A stretch of 9,876 nucleotides of DNA. Origin: Roseburia_C sp051879315. GTDB taxonomy: Bacteria > Bacillota > Clostridia > Lachnospirales > Lachnospiraceae. Below are positions 1 through 7,743 of the stretch, piece by piece. Position numbers and translations under genes: made by a program. The stretch covers positions 1 to 9,876 of the forward strand of contig JBJELW010000016.1 in NCBI GenBank assembly GCA_051879315.1, given 5' to 3'. The notes under the pieces were generated by a model. It made no database searches, was not told the DNA's origin, and saw only the letters and a program-made list of their open reading frames with translations. Positions within the stretch are counted from its first letter, which is position 1. Each line of letters begins with the position of its first letter.

Positions 1-65
1 ACATCATACGGGGAGATTTTATTTTTTTCAAATTTCATGTTCTATAGGAATGCTTGTTTGTGACT

Positions 66-93
66 TTGATATCTTTATGATATATGATATGAT
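66..93 (+). promoter_or_regulatory. Probable sigma-A promoter upstream of the radical SAM gene
   Basis: A -35-like TTGATA (66-71) and a -10-like TATGAT (88-93) are separated by 16 bp in a very AT-rich stretch, about 75 bp before the first gene. Several overlapping TATGAT/TATATG hexamers lie here, so the exact -10 is ambiguous. The alternative TTGTGA (58-63) with TATATG (81-86) has a 17 bp spacer. Transcription would begin near position 100. Confidence 0.45.
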
Positions 94-100
94 GAAAAAT

Positions 101-119
101 GGCAAGAAAATTGCTTGCC
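101..119 (+). other. Short hairpin at the start of the first leader
   Basis: GGCAAG (101-106) and CTTGCC (114-119) form a perfect 6-bp stem with a 7-base AAAATTG loop. It would sit at the extreme 5' end of a transcript from the promoter just upstream. No clean T-run follows, so it is not a convincing terminator of an upstream gene. A transcript-stabilising 5' hairpin is one possibility. Confidence 0.35.
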
Positions 120-168
120 TGAGTTGTTGGGTTTTGTACTATAAAAATGGTAATGTCAGGTAAAGATT

Positions 169-1146
169 ATGATAAAGGGAGAAAACGGCTGTACATTGTG
201 TCCCCGGGCTTGTGGGGCAGAGCGTAGCCATGGAGAAAAAGGATATTGTGGAATAGGGAGAGAACTGTGGGTGGCACGGGCAGCACTGCATATGTGGGAA
301 GAACCCTGCATTTCCGGCCGGAATGGATCCGGAGCGGTGTTTTTCTCAGGATGCAGTCTCAGGTGTGTATTCTGCCAGAATCATAAGATTGCAACTGGCG
401 GCACAGGAAAGGACATTTCAGAGGAACGGCTGGCGGAGATTTTTTTGTCATTGCAGGAACAGGGGGCAAACAACATCAATCTGGTAACCGGAACACATTT
501 TGTCCCCCGGATCGTCCGGACACTGGAGCTGGCAAAACGCCAGGGGCTGGTGATACCTGTTGTCTATAATACCGGTTCCTACGAGACGGTGGAGAACATT
601 AAACGTCTGGAGGGATATGTGGACATTTATCTTCCGGATTTGAAGTATATGGACACCGGGTTGAGCGGTAGGTACTCCCACGCACCGGATTACTTTGACC
701 TGGCTTCTGCGGCGATTGAGGAGATGGTTCGTCAGGTGGGAGAGCCGGTTTTTGTCAGGGAGGAGTGCGTAAAGCAAAAAGGGGAGCGGGAGATATTTGA
801 TACAGCGGCCTATCAGGAACTGGAAGAACAGGGGGCAGCGATGGTGATGCGCCGGGGAGTAATTGTCAGGCATCTGCTGCTGCCGGGGTGTACAGAGGAT
901 TCTAAGCATATCCTGAGGTATCTGTTACAGACTTATCAGGACCGGATTTTTCTCAGTATTATGAATCAGTATACACCGCTTTCCCATGTGGCAGATTATC
1001 CGGAACTGATGCGAAAGGTGACACCGGAGGAATACGAGGCGGTGGTGGATTACGCCATAGACCTGGGAATTGAGAACGGATTTATCCAGGAGGGAGATGT
1101 GGCGGAGGAAAGTTTTATCCCGGAGTTTGACGGGACGGGAATCTGA
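169..1146 (+). CDS. Radical SAM protein, PflX-like (COG1313) activase homologue
   Basis: This 325-residue protein carries the radical SAM signature C62-x3-C66-x2-C69 (in SGCSLRCVFCQN), which would bind the [4Fe-4S] cluster that cleaves S-adenosylmethionine. Before it lies a second cysteine cluster, C8-x2-C11-P-R-x-C15-G with C27 in GYCG, which is characteristic of the PflX/COG1313 group and may bind another metal. The family resembles pyruvate formate-lyase activating enzymes, but most members have no proven substrate. No glycyl-radical enzyme lies in the window, so the partner is unknown. The protein is cytosolic, with no signal peptide or membrane helix. The ATG is preceded only by a weak AGG eight bases upstream, but the CxLCPRxCG motif right after this start matches the family's usual N-terminus. 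The next gene follows after 54 bp with no clear terminator, so co-transcription is likely. The fold assignment is sure and the function is not. Confidence 0.9.
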   Translation: MIKGENGCTLCPRACGAERSHGEKGYCGIGRELWVARAALHMWEEPCISGRNGSGAVFFSGCSLRCVFCQNHKIATGGTGKDISEERLAEIFLSLQEQGANNINLVTGTHFVPRIVRTLELAKRQGLVIPVVYNTGSYETVENIKRLEGYVDIYLPDLKYMDTGLSGRYSHAPDYFDLASAAIEEMVRQVGEPVFVREECVKQKGEREIFDTAAYQELEEQGAAMVMRRGVIVRHLLLPGCTEDSKHILRYLLQTYQDRIFLSIMNQYTPLSHVADYPELMRKVTPEEYEAVVDYAIDLGIENGFIQEGDVAEESFIPEFDGTGI

Positions 1147-1200
1147 ACGGGCAATATTCCTTTTTGAGAAAAGGCGACAAAAGATGAAGGAGGATACAAG

Positions 1201-3306
1201 ATGCTGAGAACATGGGGTGTGTTTGTGGGGCTGTTACTGTATCTTGAGTTGATTTTTCATATAAGTTGTTTTGGATGGAGTATAAGTAATCCGATTTTCA
1301 CCATTATGTTTAGCATTGCATGGGCAGGAGGTCAGACGCTGATTGTCTGTCTGGTGAAGGGAAGATGGAAAAAAATTATATTCTATGGCTTCATCTGGCT
1401 GTCGGTACTGTGGACGGCAGTTCAGTTGGTTTACGTGAGCATTTTTCGTCAGCCCCTTTTGTGGGAGGCGGTTTTTCAGGGCGGGGCAGATGCGCTGACA
1501 GATTACTGGGGGGAAATGTTGTCTGGTATATTGGGGGTATTGCCGTTTCTTCTGCTGTTGGTATTGCCGGCGGTGATAATAGGAATTGTTTTCAAAATGA
1601 AAGGCTGGAGTCTGCCAGAAACCGCCGGATTGGAGGTGCTCCGTGCATCTGTATCCATAGCATGTGGCATTTCGGGCTGTTTAATCGTGCTGGTGGTGGC
1701 AAATTCTTTAGAAACGGATTTTTATGACAATTATCTCGAATTTTACAATCCCATGGGAGTAGCAGAAACTACAGGCGTATTTTCCACTCTTCTGAGGGAT
1801 ACAATCCATTGCTCCGCATCCCTGCTCGCTGATCTGAGTGGATTTGAGCCGGGGCAGACAGAGGTCTCCGGTGAGGCGGTACCGCCGGAATATCCCAACA
1901 CCACGGAGAATGGAGATCTGCTGTCTGTGGATGAAGAGGCTTCAGAATCTTACGGGGAAAACGAAATCGAACATGAGGAAGATATGGTGGCAGAACCGCA
2001 TGAATTTGCGCTGGATTATGAGGTTTTACATGAACTTGCAGAAAATGATAAACAGACCTGGCTGGCAGACTATATTCAGGGAATGGAACCTGCTCCCTGC
2101 AATGATTATACCGGCATGTTTGAAGGATATAATCTGATTTATATCACGGCGGAAAGTTTCAGTCCCTATGCCATCCGGGAGGATGTGACACCGACTTTGT
2201 ACCGGTTGACCCATTCGGGATTTACCTTTGAGAATTATTACGTGCCGTTGTGGCAGACCAGCACCAGCGATGGAGAGTATATCAACTGTACCGGGCTGAT
2301 TCCGGATGGACAGTTCAGCATGCGGAAGAGTGGATCTAATGAATTGCCATACACCCTACCGGCTTTCTTTGCATTACAGGACACTGATTCCTACGCATAT
2401 CATAATAATTCTCTGTCTTACTATGACCGGTATGTGACCCATCCGAATCTTGGATATGATTTTAAGGCCTGCAGACTGGGCAAACTGTCTGCTGATGAGT
2501 GGGGGCAGCAAATTTTCCCTATGGAGCATCCCAACCAGTGGCCGGCATCCGATTTGGAGATGATGCAGGGAACGGTGGGAGAGTATATACAGGAAGATCG
2601 CTTCCATGTGTACTATATGACGATTTCCGGTCATATGTACTATACGTTTGGCGGAAATGATATGGCGGCGAAAAATCGGGAATCTGTGGAGCATTTGGAC
2701 TTATCGGAGAATGGAAAAGCTTACATAGCCTGCAATGTAGAGTTAGACAAGGCGTTGGAGTATCTTCTGGAACAGTTGGAGGCTGCGGGACAGTTGGATA
2801 CGACCGTGATCTGCCTGAGTGCGGATCATTACCCTTACTGCATGACGAACGCGCAATATGAAGAACTGGCCGGTAAAGATTTGTCACAGGGAATGGATTT
2901 GTACCGCAACAATCTGATCCTGTGGAATGCAGGGATGGAGGAGCAGGTTTCGGTCACCAAGGCATGCGGACCAATGGATATTGTGCCTACATTGCTAAAT
3001 ATGTTTGGATTTTCTTATGATTCCAGAATGTATGCAGGAAGAGATATTTTTTCGGAGGAAGAGGGGCTGGTTATTTTCAATGACCGGAGTTTTGTGACCG
3101 ATTCTGTGGTGTACAATAAATCATCCAAACAGACAATCTGGCTGCAGGATCAAGAGGGAAATGACATCGTCTCAGATGAAGACAAAGAAGCCTATTTTGC
3201 TGACATGGAGCAGAAAGTGAAAGAACGATGTCAGTTCAGTTCCTATGTTTTGCAGGAAGATTATTATTCAATCGTGGAGAAAGCACGGATAAAAAGTGTC
3301 CAATAA
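1201..3306 (+). CDS. LtaS-like membrane sulfatase-fold phosphoglycerol transferase
   Basis: This is a 701-residue polytopic enzyme of the lipoteichoic acid synthase/alkaline phosphatase superfamily. Five hydrophobic helices lie at roughly residues 4-26, 30-52, 59-82, 108-131 and 147-168. An acidic, low-complexity linker (about 210-300) follows, then the extracellular catalytic domain (about 305-640). Residues matching S. aureus LtaS are visible: E318 (in TAESF), nucleophile T355 (in TSTSDGEY), H478 (in SGHMY) and D542-H543 (in SADHYPY), which would bind Mn2+ and form the phosphoglycerol-threonine intermediate. Y408-D409-R410 occupies the place of the LtaS W-N-R substrate motif. Members polymerise glycerol phosphate from phosphatidylglycerol or decorate envelope glycans. 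The exact acceptor cannot be told from sequence, and no glycolipid or flippase gene is adjacent. AAGGAGGA ends six bases before the ATG. The length is somewhat above the roughly 650 residues usual for LtaS, mainly because of the acidic linker. Confidence 0.88.
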   Translation: MLRTWGVFVGLLLYLELIFHISCFGWSISNPIFTIMFSIAWAGGQTLIVCLVKGRWKKIIFYGFIWLSVLWTAVQLVYVSIFRQPLLWEAVFQGGADALTDYWGEMLSGILGVLPFLLLLVLPAVIIGIVFKMKGWSLPETAGLEVLRASVSIACGISGCLIVLVVANSLETDFYDNYLEFYNPMGVAETTGVFSTLLRDTIHCSASLLADLSGFEPGQTEVSGEAVPPEYPNTTENGDLLSVDEEASESYGENEIEHEEDMVAEPHEFALDYEVLHELAENDKQTWLADYIQGMEPAPCNDYTGMFEGYNLIYITAESFSPYAIREDVTPTLYRLTHSGFTFENYYVPLWQTSTSDGEYINCTGLIPDGQFSMRKSGSNELPYTLPAFFALQDTDSYAYHNNSLSYYDRYVTHPNLGYDFKACRLGKLSADEWGQQIFPMEHPNQWPASDLEMMQGTVGEYIQEDRFHVYYMTISGHMYYTFGGNDMAAKNRESVEHLDLSENGKAYIACNVELDKALEYLLEQLEAAGQLDTTVICLSADHYPYCMTNAQYEELAGKDLSQGMDLYRNNLILWNAGMEEQVSVTKACGPMDIVPTLLNMFGFSYDSRMYAGRDIFSEEEGLVIFNDRSFVTDSVVYNKSSKQTIWLQDQEGNDIVSDEDKEAYFADMEQKVKERCQFSSYVLQEDYYSIVEKARIKSVQ

Positions 3307-3315
3307 ATGGAACTA

Positions 3316-3360
3316 CTCCTGGCTTATATTGAGATATAGAAAAACAATATAACCTAGGAG
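3316..3360 (+). promoter_or_regulatory. Inverted repeat sequestering the next gene's Shine-Dalgarno
   Basis: Bases 3316-3331 can pair with 3345-3360 across a 13-base loop. CTCCT pairs with AGGAG, then come one G-U and one G-C pair and a single C-C mismatch, then TTATATTG pairs with CAATATAA. That gives 15 pairs in 16 positions. The 3' arm contains AGGAG of the AGGAGG at 3356-3361, the ribosome-binding site of the 64-residue gene starting at 3370. The hairpin begins ten bases after the stop codon of the LtaS-like gene, and no T-run follows, so it does not look like an intrinsic terminator. The pairing is seen directly; translational control is inferred. Confidence 0.6.
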
Positions 3361-3369
3361 GAACGAATT

Positions 3370-3564
3370 ATGAAGGAAAACAGTAAGCTGACACTTTTTA
3401 TTGTGACAATTTTAATAGCACTGATCAGTGCAGTCACCATTCTTATTCTTGTAGCCGTGTTTCTGGGAGTGAACATTACGCAGTGGAATTCGGTTGTAAC
3501 GCTGAGCACTTGCTTTGGGATGGGTGGGGTAATCTGGGGAATACTGGTATCCTGCAATTGTTAA
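3370..3564 (+). CDS. Small two-helix membrane protein, function unknown
   Basis: This 64-residue protein is almost entirely hydrophobic. After a short charged start (MKENSK), one long helix spans about residues 7-34 and a second spans about 38-60. The sequence ends in a cysteine-containing tail, VSCNC. A strong AGGAGG lies eight bases before the ATG, which argues for a real gene despite the small size. I do not recognise a family. It follows the LtaS-like gene by 63 bp with no promoter evident between them, so it is probably the last gene of that transcript, with translation possibly limited by the hairpin overlapping its ribosome-binding site. It could be a small accessory subunit of an envelope enzyme or an unrelated membrane peptide; nothing in the sequence decides this. 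Confidence 0.65.
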   Translation: MKENSKLTLFIVTILIALISAVTILILVAVFLGVNITQWNSVVTLSTCFGMGGVIWGILVSCNC

Positions 3565-3603
3565 AGCGTCTGAATGCCAATCGCTGGATTTTATGAATTG
3601 TGG

Positions 3604-3632
3604 TTGACGCAATCTTGAGAGTTTCTTATAAT
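3604..3632 (+). promoter_or_regulatory. Strong sigma-A promoter of the cadherin-like/clpC operon
   Basis: TTGACG (3604-3609) and a perfect TATAAT (3627-3632) are separated by the optimal 17 bp. Transcription should start near 3639, leaving a leader of about 80 bases before the ATG at 3719. A small ACCG-GAAT-CGGT hairpin lies in that leader (3662-3673). I see no CtsR heptad repeat (GGTCAAA type) and no CIRCE inverted repeat around the promoter, so it looks like a housekeeping promoter. Confidence 0.8.
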
Positions 3633-3718
3633 AACTATGTGTATATTAAGGATATGCTCCGACCGGAATCGGTACAATGGAATCCGCCAGGGGCATTGGG
3701 AGGAACGAGGAGAGCGTG

Positions 3719-5209
3719 ATGAATAAGATAACTCAGAAGATTAAGATATTTGCAGCTTTATTGGTGCTTTCACTTGCGTTGACAGGTGGAGGATTGACGG
3801 TTTATGCGGGGTCAGCGGACAATTCGCTGGCTTCCCTGACTCTGTCGGAGGGCAGTTTGTCACCTTCATTCCAGGGAAGCCAACTTCAGTATACTGCCAC
3901 GGTGGGGGCAGACACTACCAGCGTAGAGGTGAATGCAAAACCGGTGAATTCTGCCGCATCGGTGATTGAAATCAGCGGAAATACAGATCTGGCAGTGGGA
4001 CAGAACAAGATACAGGTAGTGGTTCAGGCAGAAAACGGAAATCTAGCCACTTACACCATCACTGTGACCAGACCGGAAACTGCCGCTGCAGCTGCGGAGG
4101 AGCCGCAGGAACAGCCCCAACAGACACAGCAGGAACAGCCGCAGCAGACTGTTAGTCAGGAAGCGACTTCGGATGAGGAGGATGCGGAGCAGACAGGAGA
4201 GGCTACGGGAAGCATGGTTTCTGACGAATCCGATTATGTGATTTCCGACGATTTTACGCAGGAACAGATTCCTGAGGATTTTACACAGGTTACTGTTACT
4301 TATCAGGGTGAGGAGCACAACGGCTTATTGTGTTCTTATGCAGACATTACACTGGTATATATGACCAACGGAGAAGAGGAAGGTGCATTCTTTATCTATG
4401 ATGCGGCTTCCGAGGATACGTATCCATTTATCCGATTATCCAGCGAAAACAGTTCCGTTATCTTACTGCGCCAGGCGGCTCCCACAGAGGAATATGCCCC
4501 GGCAGACATAGTATTTGGCGATATGACTTTTAACAGTGCATATCAGCTTGCACAGGGAGACTTTTATCAGGTATACGGAGTGAATAATTCCGGTGTGGCA
4601 GGCTGGTATCAGTATGATGCGGCCGAGGGAACCTACCAGCGGTATACTGTGGTGGATACGGTGGAGGAGACTACGGGTTCGGAATCCGAGTATCTGCAGC
4701 AGGCTTTGGGAGATCTGAATGATAAATATACAGCCAGAAAAAACCGGGATATGAAGATCATTGCGGTACTCATTGTGGTATGCGTGATTTTATTGTTTGT
4801 CATCCTGAATCTGTTGCTTCGTGGAAGACGCAGAAATCAGGAGGAATCTGATGATTTCTTCGATGACGAGGATGTGGAAAAACTGGATGAGTTGACATTT
4901 ATAGAGGAAGACCAGCTGAGTGCAGAGCCGGAGACTATCCCGGATGAGGCTTTGACGGAGAAAACACCGGTACAGCCGAAGGAAGAAGACTGGAGCGAGG
5001 ATGAGGAATTTTCTGATTTTGAGGAAGAGCCCCAGTTACTTTCCGGAAGAAAAACAAAGCGGGAGCGCAAGAAGAAGGAACGACGCGAAAAGGTTCGTGA
5101 TATCTTTGACGACGATGACTCCCAGAACAGTATCTTTGAGAAAGAGAAGATTTATTCCGAGCAGGATTCGGATGATGACTTTGAAGTGATGGATTTAAAC
5201 GATTTATAA
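3719..5209 (+). CDS. Membrane-anchored cadherin-like beta-sandwich protein with charged cytoplasmic tail
   Basis: With the start at 3719 this is a 496-residue type I membrane protein. A signal peptide covers about residues 1-30 (basic start, LLVLSLALTGGG core, VYA cleavage-like site). A cadherin-like beta-sandwich domain (PF12733 type) follows at about 34-118, beginning LASLTLSEGSLSPSF and ending YTITVTR. Then come a Q/E/P-rich linker (about 120-170) and a second extracellular region (about 180-325) rich in Y, D and G that I cannot assign. One membrane helix (about 347-368) is followed by RGRRR as a stop-transfer signal, then a cytoplasmic tail of about 125 residues that is mostly acidic, with a basic KTKRERKKKERRE block. 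An in-frame ATG at 3677 lacks a good ribosome-binding site and would put 14 polar residues before the signal peptide. The 3719 ATG has AGGAG six bases upstream. clpC follows 24 bp downstream without a terminator, so the two are co-transcribed. Surface binding or envelope sensing is inference. Confidence 0.82.
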   Translation: MNKITQKIKIFAALLVLSLALTGGGLTVYAGSADNSLASLTLSEGSLSPSFQGSQLQYTATVGADTTSVEVNAKPVNSAASVIEISGNTDLAVGQNKIQVVVQAENGNLATYTITVTRPETAAAAAEEPQEQPQQTQQEQPQQTVSQEATSDEEDAEQTGEATGSMVSDESDYVISDDFTQEQIPEDFTQVTVTYQGEEHNGLLCSYADITLVYMTNGEEEGAFFIYDAASEDTYPFIRLSSENSSVILLRQAAPTEEYAPADIVFGDMTFNSAYQLAQGDFYQVYGVNNSGVAGWYQYDAAEGTYQRYTVVDTVEETTGSESEYLQQALGDLNDKYTARKNRDMKIIAVLIVVCVILLFVILNLLLRGRRRNQEESDDFFDDEDVEKLDELTFIEEDQLSAEPETIPDEALTEKTPVQPKEEDWSEDEEFSDFEEEPQLLSGRKTKRERKKKERREKVRDIFDDDDSQNSIFEKEKIYSEQDSDDDFEVMDLNDL

Positions 5210-5233
5210 TATGGCAGGAGGAAATTGTTTTTT

Positions 5234-7693
5234 ATGAGTAAGCCATATACAAAACAGGTAAAAAAGGTGCTGGAGCTGATGACAAAAGCGGCAAAAAGTA
5301 TGCACCATAACTATATTGGCACGGAGCATTTACTGCTTGGACTGTTGCGCGAAGGACAAGGAGTGGCAGCCTGTGTTTTGACAGAAGCGGGAGTGGAGGA
5401 GGAAAAACTGATTCAGCTGATTGAGGATCTGATCGCTCCTTCTTCTAACGTGACTGTTTTGGACAAACGGGGTTATTCACCCAGACTGATGCATATTATT
5501 GAGGATGCAGCATTTGAGGCAGAGCGTTTTGAGGCGGAGGAAATCGGAACAGAACATCTGTTGATTGCACTTTTAAAGGAAATAGATTGTGTGGCAGTCC
5601 GTCTGCTGAACACCATTGGAGTGAACATTCAAAAGATCTATGTGGAGATTCTCATCGCCATGGGTGAGGATGTGAATAAGTATAAGGATGAGATTGCAGC
5701 CAGCCGCAATGGAAGGCGGATGTCATCGGATGCAACGCCCATGCTGGATCAGTATTCCAGGGATCTGACAGAACTGGCACGGGTGGATGCACTGGACCCG
5801 GTAATCGGGCGGGAGACAGAGATAAACCGGGTGATTCAGATTCTCAGCAGACGTACCAAAAACAATCCCTGCCTTATTGGAGAACCGGGAGTGGGTAAGA
5901 CGGCGATTGCGGAAGGACTGGCACAGCGCATTGTTTCCGGATTGGTGCCGGATACTGTGATAGATAAACGGGTGGTTACCCTGGATCTGTCCGGCATGGT
6001 GGCAGGTTCGAAGTACCGCGGTGAGTTTGAAGAACGGATTAAAAGAGTAATCCGGGAAGTGACAGAAGCAGGAAATATTCTGCTTTTCATCGATGAACTT
6101 CACACTATAATCGGAGCCGGAGGGGCAGAGGGAGCTCTGGATGCCTCCAACATTTTGAAACCATCTCTGGCCCGGGGCGAAATTCAGCTCATCGGAGCTA
6201 CGACTTTGGAGGAATACCGGAAGTACATCGAGAAAGATGCGGCTCTGGAACGGAGATTTCAGCCTGTTACGGTGGAGGAGCCCTCAGAGCAGGCAGCTGT
6301 AGAAATATTAAAAGGTCTGCGTGGCCGCTATGAGAAACATCATCAGGTGGAGATTACAGACGAGGGTATAGAGGCTGCTGTCAAGTTGTCTTCCCGTTAT
6401 ATTGCAGACCGTTTTCTGCCGGATAAAGCCATTGACCTGATGGATGAGGCCGCATCCAAAGTGCGGTTGAAAGGATACCGGATGCCGGAGAAGGTGCTGG
6501 AACTGGAAAACTGCCTCAAACAGCTGCAAGAGGAACTGGAGGATGCACTGGAAGAGGGACGATATGAGGAGGCATCAGCAGTTAATCGCGAGAAAGCTCA
6601 GGCTGCGGCGCAGTATGAAAAGCAGATTCAAAAGTACCATCGGGATGCAGCGAAAAAGAAGCTGCAGGTGGGAGAAAATGAAATTGCAGAGGTTGTCTCT
6701 GACTGGACTAAGATTCCGGTGAAACGTCTTGCAGAGGAGGAGACAGCCAGACTCAATCGTTTGGAAAAGACCTTGCATAAGCGTGTGATTGGCCAGGAAG
6801 AAGCGGTGTCTGCTGTGGCGAAGGCCGTGCGCAGAGGACGCGTAGGACTAAAGGATCCCCATCGCCCCATCGGTTCATTTCTCTTTCTGGGACCCACCGG
6901 TGTGGGAAAAACAGAGATTACCAAGGCATTGGCAGAGGCGGTATTTGGCGATGAACAGGCTATGATCCGTGTGGACATGTCTGAGTATATGGAGAAACAC
7001 AGTGTTTCCAAAATGATCGGTTCACCGCCGGGCTATGTAGGTTACGAGGAGGGGGGACAGCTCAGTGAGAAAGTGCGGCGGAAGCCATATTCCGTGATCC
7101 TTTTTGACGAGATAGAGAAGGCACATCCGGATATTTTTAATGTGCTTTTACAGGTGCTGGATGATGGTCAGATCACCGATGCCCAGGGGCGCAAGGTGGA
7201 TTTTAAGAATACCATCATTATCATGACTTCCAATGCGGGGGCGCAGTCTATCGTCTCGCCCAAAAAGCTGGGATTCGCTTCCGGGCAGGATGAAAAGAAG
7301 AATTATGAGGATATGAAAAATGGTGTGATGGAAGAGGTGCGCCGTATTTTCAAGCCGGAGTTTTTAAACCGTATCGATGAGACCATTGTATTCCGCGCTT
7401 TGAATCAGGCGGATATGAAGAAAATTGTTACCATCATGACCAAAGGACTGACGGAGCGGTGTAAGCAGCAGATGAATATAGATCTGGTGATCACACCTGC
7501 AGTGAAAAGTTATATTGCAGAGATTGCCTATGATCCCAAATACGGTGCGAGACCACTGCGCCGTATGATCCAGTCCAAGCTGGAAGACCTTCTGGCAGAG
7601 AAGATTCTTGCAGGGGAAATCCACGCCGGAGATCAGGTGGAAATACGGCTGGAAAAAAAGGAGATAAAAACTGTTGTGATTTCATCAAAATAA
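5234..7693 (+). CDS. clpC: ATP-dependent Clp protease ATPase subunit ClpC
   Basis: This 819-residue Hsp100 unfoldase feeds substrates to the ClpP protease in the cytosol. The two N-terminal Clp repeats occupy about residues 1-145. The first AAA+ module has Walker A GEPGVGKT (216-223) and Walker B LLFIDE (D287-E288). A UVR-type coiled middle domain lies at about 420-465 and marks ClpC rather than ClpB or ClpA. The second AAA+ module has Walker A GPTGVGKT (553-560) and Walker B VILFDE (D625-E626). LGF at 679-681 is the loop that docks on ClpP. Length is normal. A TTG nine bases upstream is possible as a start but is only three bases from the AGGAGG (5216-5221); the ATG at 5234 starts the family-typical MSKPYTKQ. 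In Bacillus clpC follows ctsR-mcsA-mcsB and precedes radA. Here radA is nearby but the other three are missing and a membrane-protein gene takes their place. Confidence 0.97.
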   Translation: MSKPYTKQVKKVLELMTKAAKSMHHNYIGTEHLLLGLLREGQGVAACVLTEAGVEEEKLIQLIEDLIAPSSNVTVLDKRGYSPRLMHIIEDAAFEAERFEAEEIGTEHLLIALLKEIDCVAVRLLNTIGVNIQKIYVEILIAMGEDVNKYKDEIAASRNGRRMSSDATPMLDQYSRDLTELARVDALDPVIGRETEINRVIQILSRRTKNNPCLIGEPGVGKTAIAEGLAQRIVSGLVPDTVIDKRVVTLDLSGMVAGSKYRGEFEERIKRVIREVTEAGNILLFIDELHTIIGAGGAEGALDASNILKPSLARGEIQLIGATTLEEYRKYIEKDAALERRFQPVTVEEPSEQAAVEILKGLRGRYEKHHQVEITDEGIEAAVKLSSRYIADRFLPDKAIDLMDEAASKVRLKGYRMPEKVLELENCLKQLQEELEDALEEGRYEEASAVNREKAQAAAQYEKQIQKYHRDAAKKKLQVGENEIAEVVSDWTKIPVKRLAEEETARLNRLEKTLHKRVIGQEEAVSAVAKAVRRGRVGLKDPHRPIGSFLFLGPTGVGKTEITKALAEAVFGDEQAMIRVDMSEYMEKHSVSKMIGSPPGYVGYEEGGQLSEKVRRKPYSVILFDEIEKAHPDIFNVLLQVLDDGQITDAQGRKVDFKNTIIIMTSNAGAQSIVSPKKLGFASGQDEKKNYEDMKNGVMEEVRRIFKPEFLNRIDETIVFRALNQADMKKIVTIMTKGLTERCKQQMNIDLVITPAVKSYIAEIAYDPKYGARPLRRMIQSKLEDLLAEKILAGEIHAGDQVEIRLEKKEIKTVVISSK

Positions 7694-7694
7694 C

Positions 7695-7723
7695 TGGCAA
7701 TCAACTGGGAAATACATTATAAT
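7695..7723 (+). promoter_or_regulatory. Promoter of the 137-residue protein gene
   Basis: A perfect TATAAT (7718-7723) lies 17 bp after TGGCAA (7695-7700), a poor -35 that matches consensus at three of six positions. The promoter begins directly after the clpC stop codon. Transcription would start near 7730, giving a leader of about 90 bases that is GC-rich in its middle. The weak -35 leaves room for an activator, but no operator is recognised. Confidence 0.6.
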
Positions 7724-7743
7724 AAAAGCATACGAAATACATG

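Noticed and set aside
448..909. Minus-strand reading frame of 153 codons opposite the radical SAM gene
   Set aside because: It is antisense to a well-supported gene, with no ribosome-binding site or domain.
1159..1174. CCTTTT-TGAG-AAAAGG inverted repeat between the first two genes
   Set aside because: The stem is short and AT-rich with no T-run after it, so it is not a convincing terminator.
3565..3603. Terminator after the 64-residue gene
   Set aside because: Only 3-4 bp stems can be formed before the promoter at 3604, so no terminator is supported and read-through is possible.
3677..3718. Upstream in-frame ATG for the cadherin-like protein
   Set aside because: It lacks a good ribosome-binding site and would add 14 polar residues before the signal peptide; the 3719 ATG has AGGAG at proper spacing.
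5225..5233. TTG as the clpC start
   Set aside because: It is only three bases from AGGAGG, and the family N-terminus begins at the ATG at 5234.
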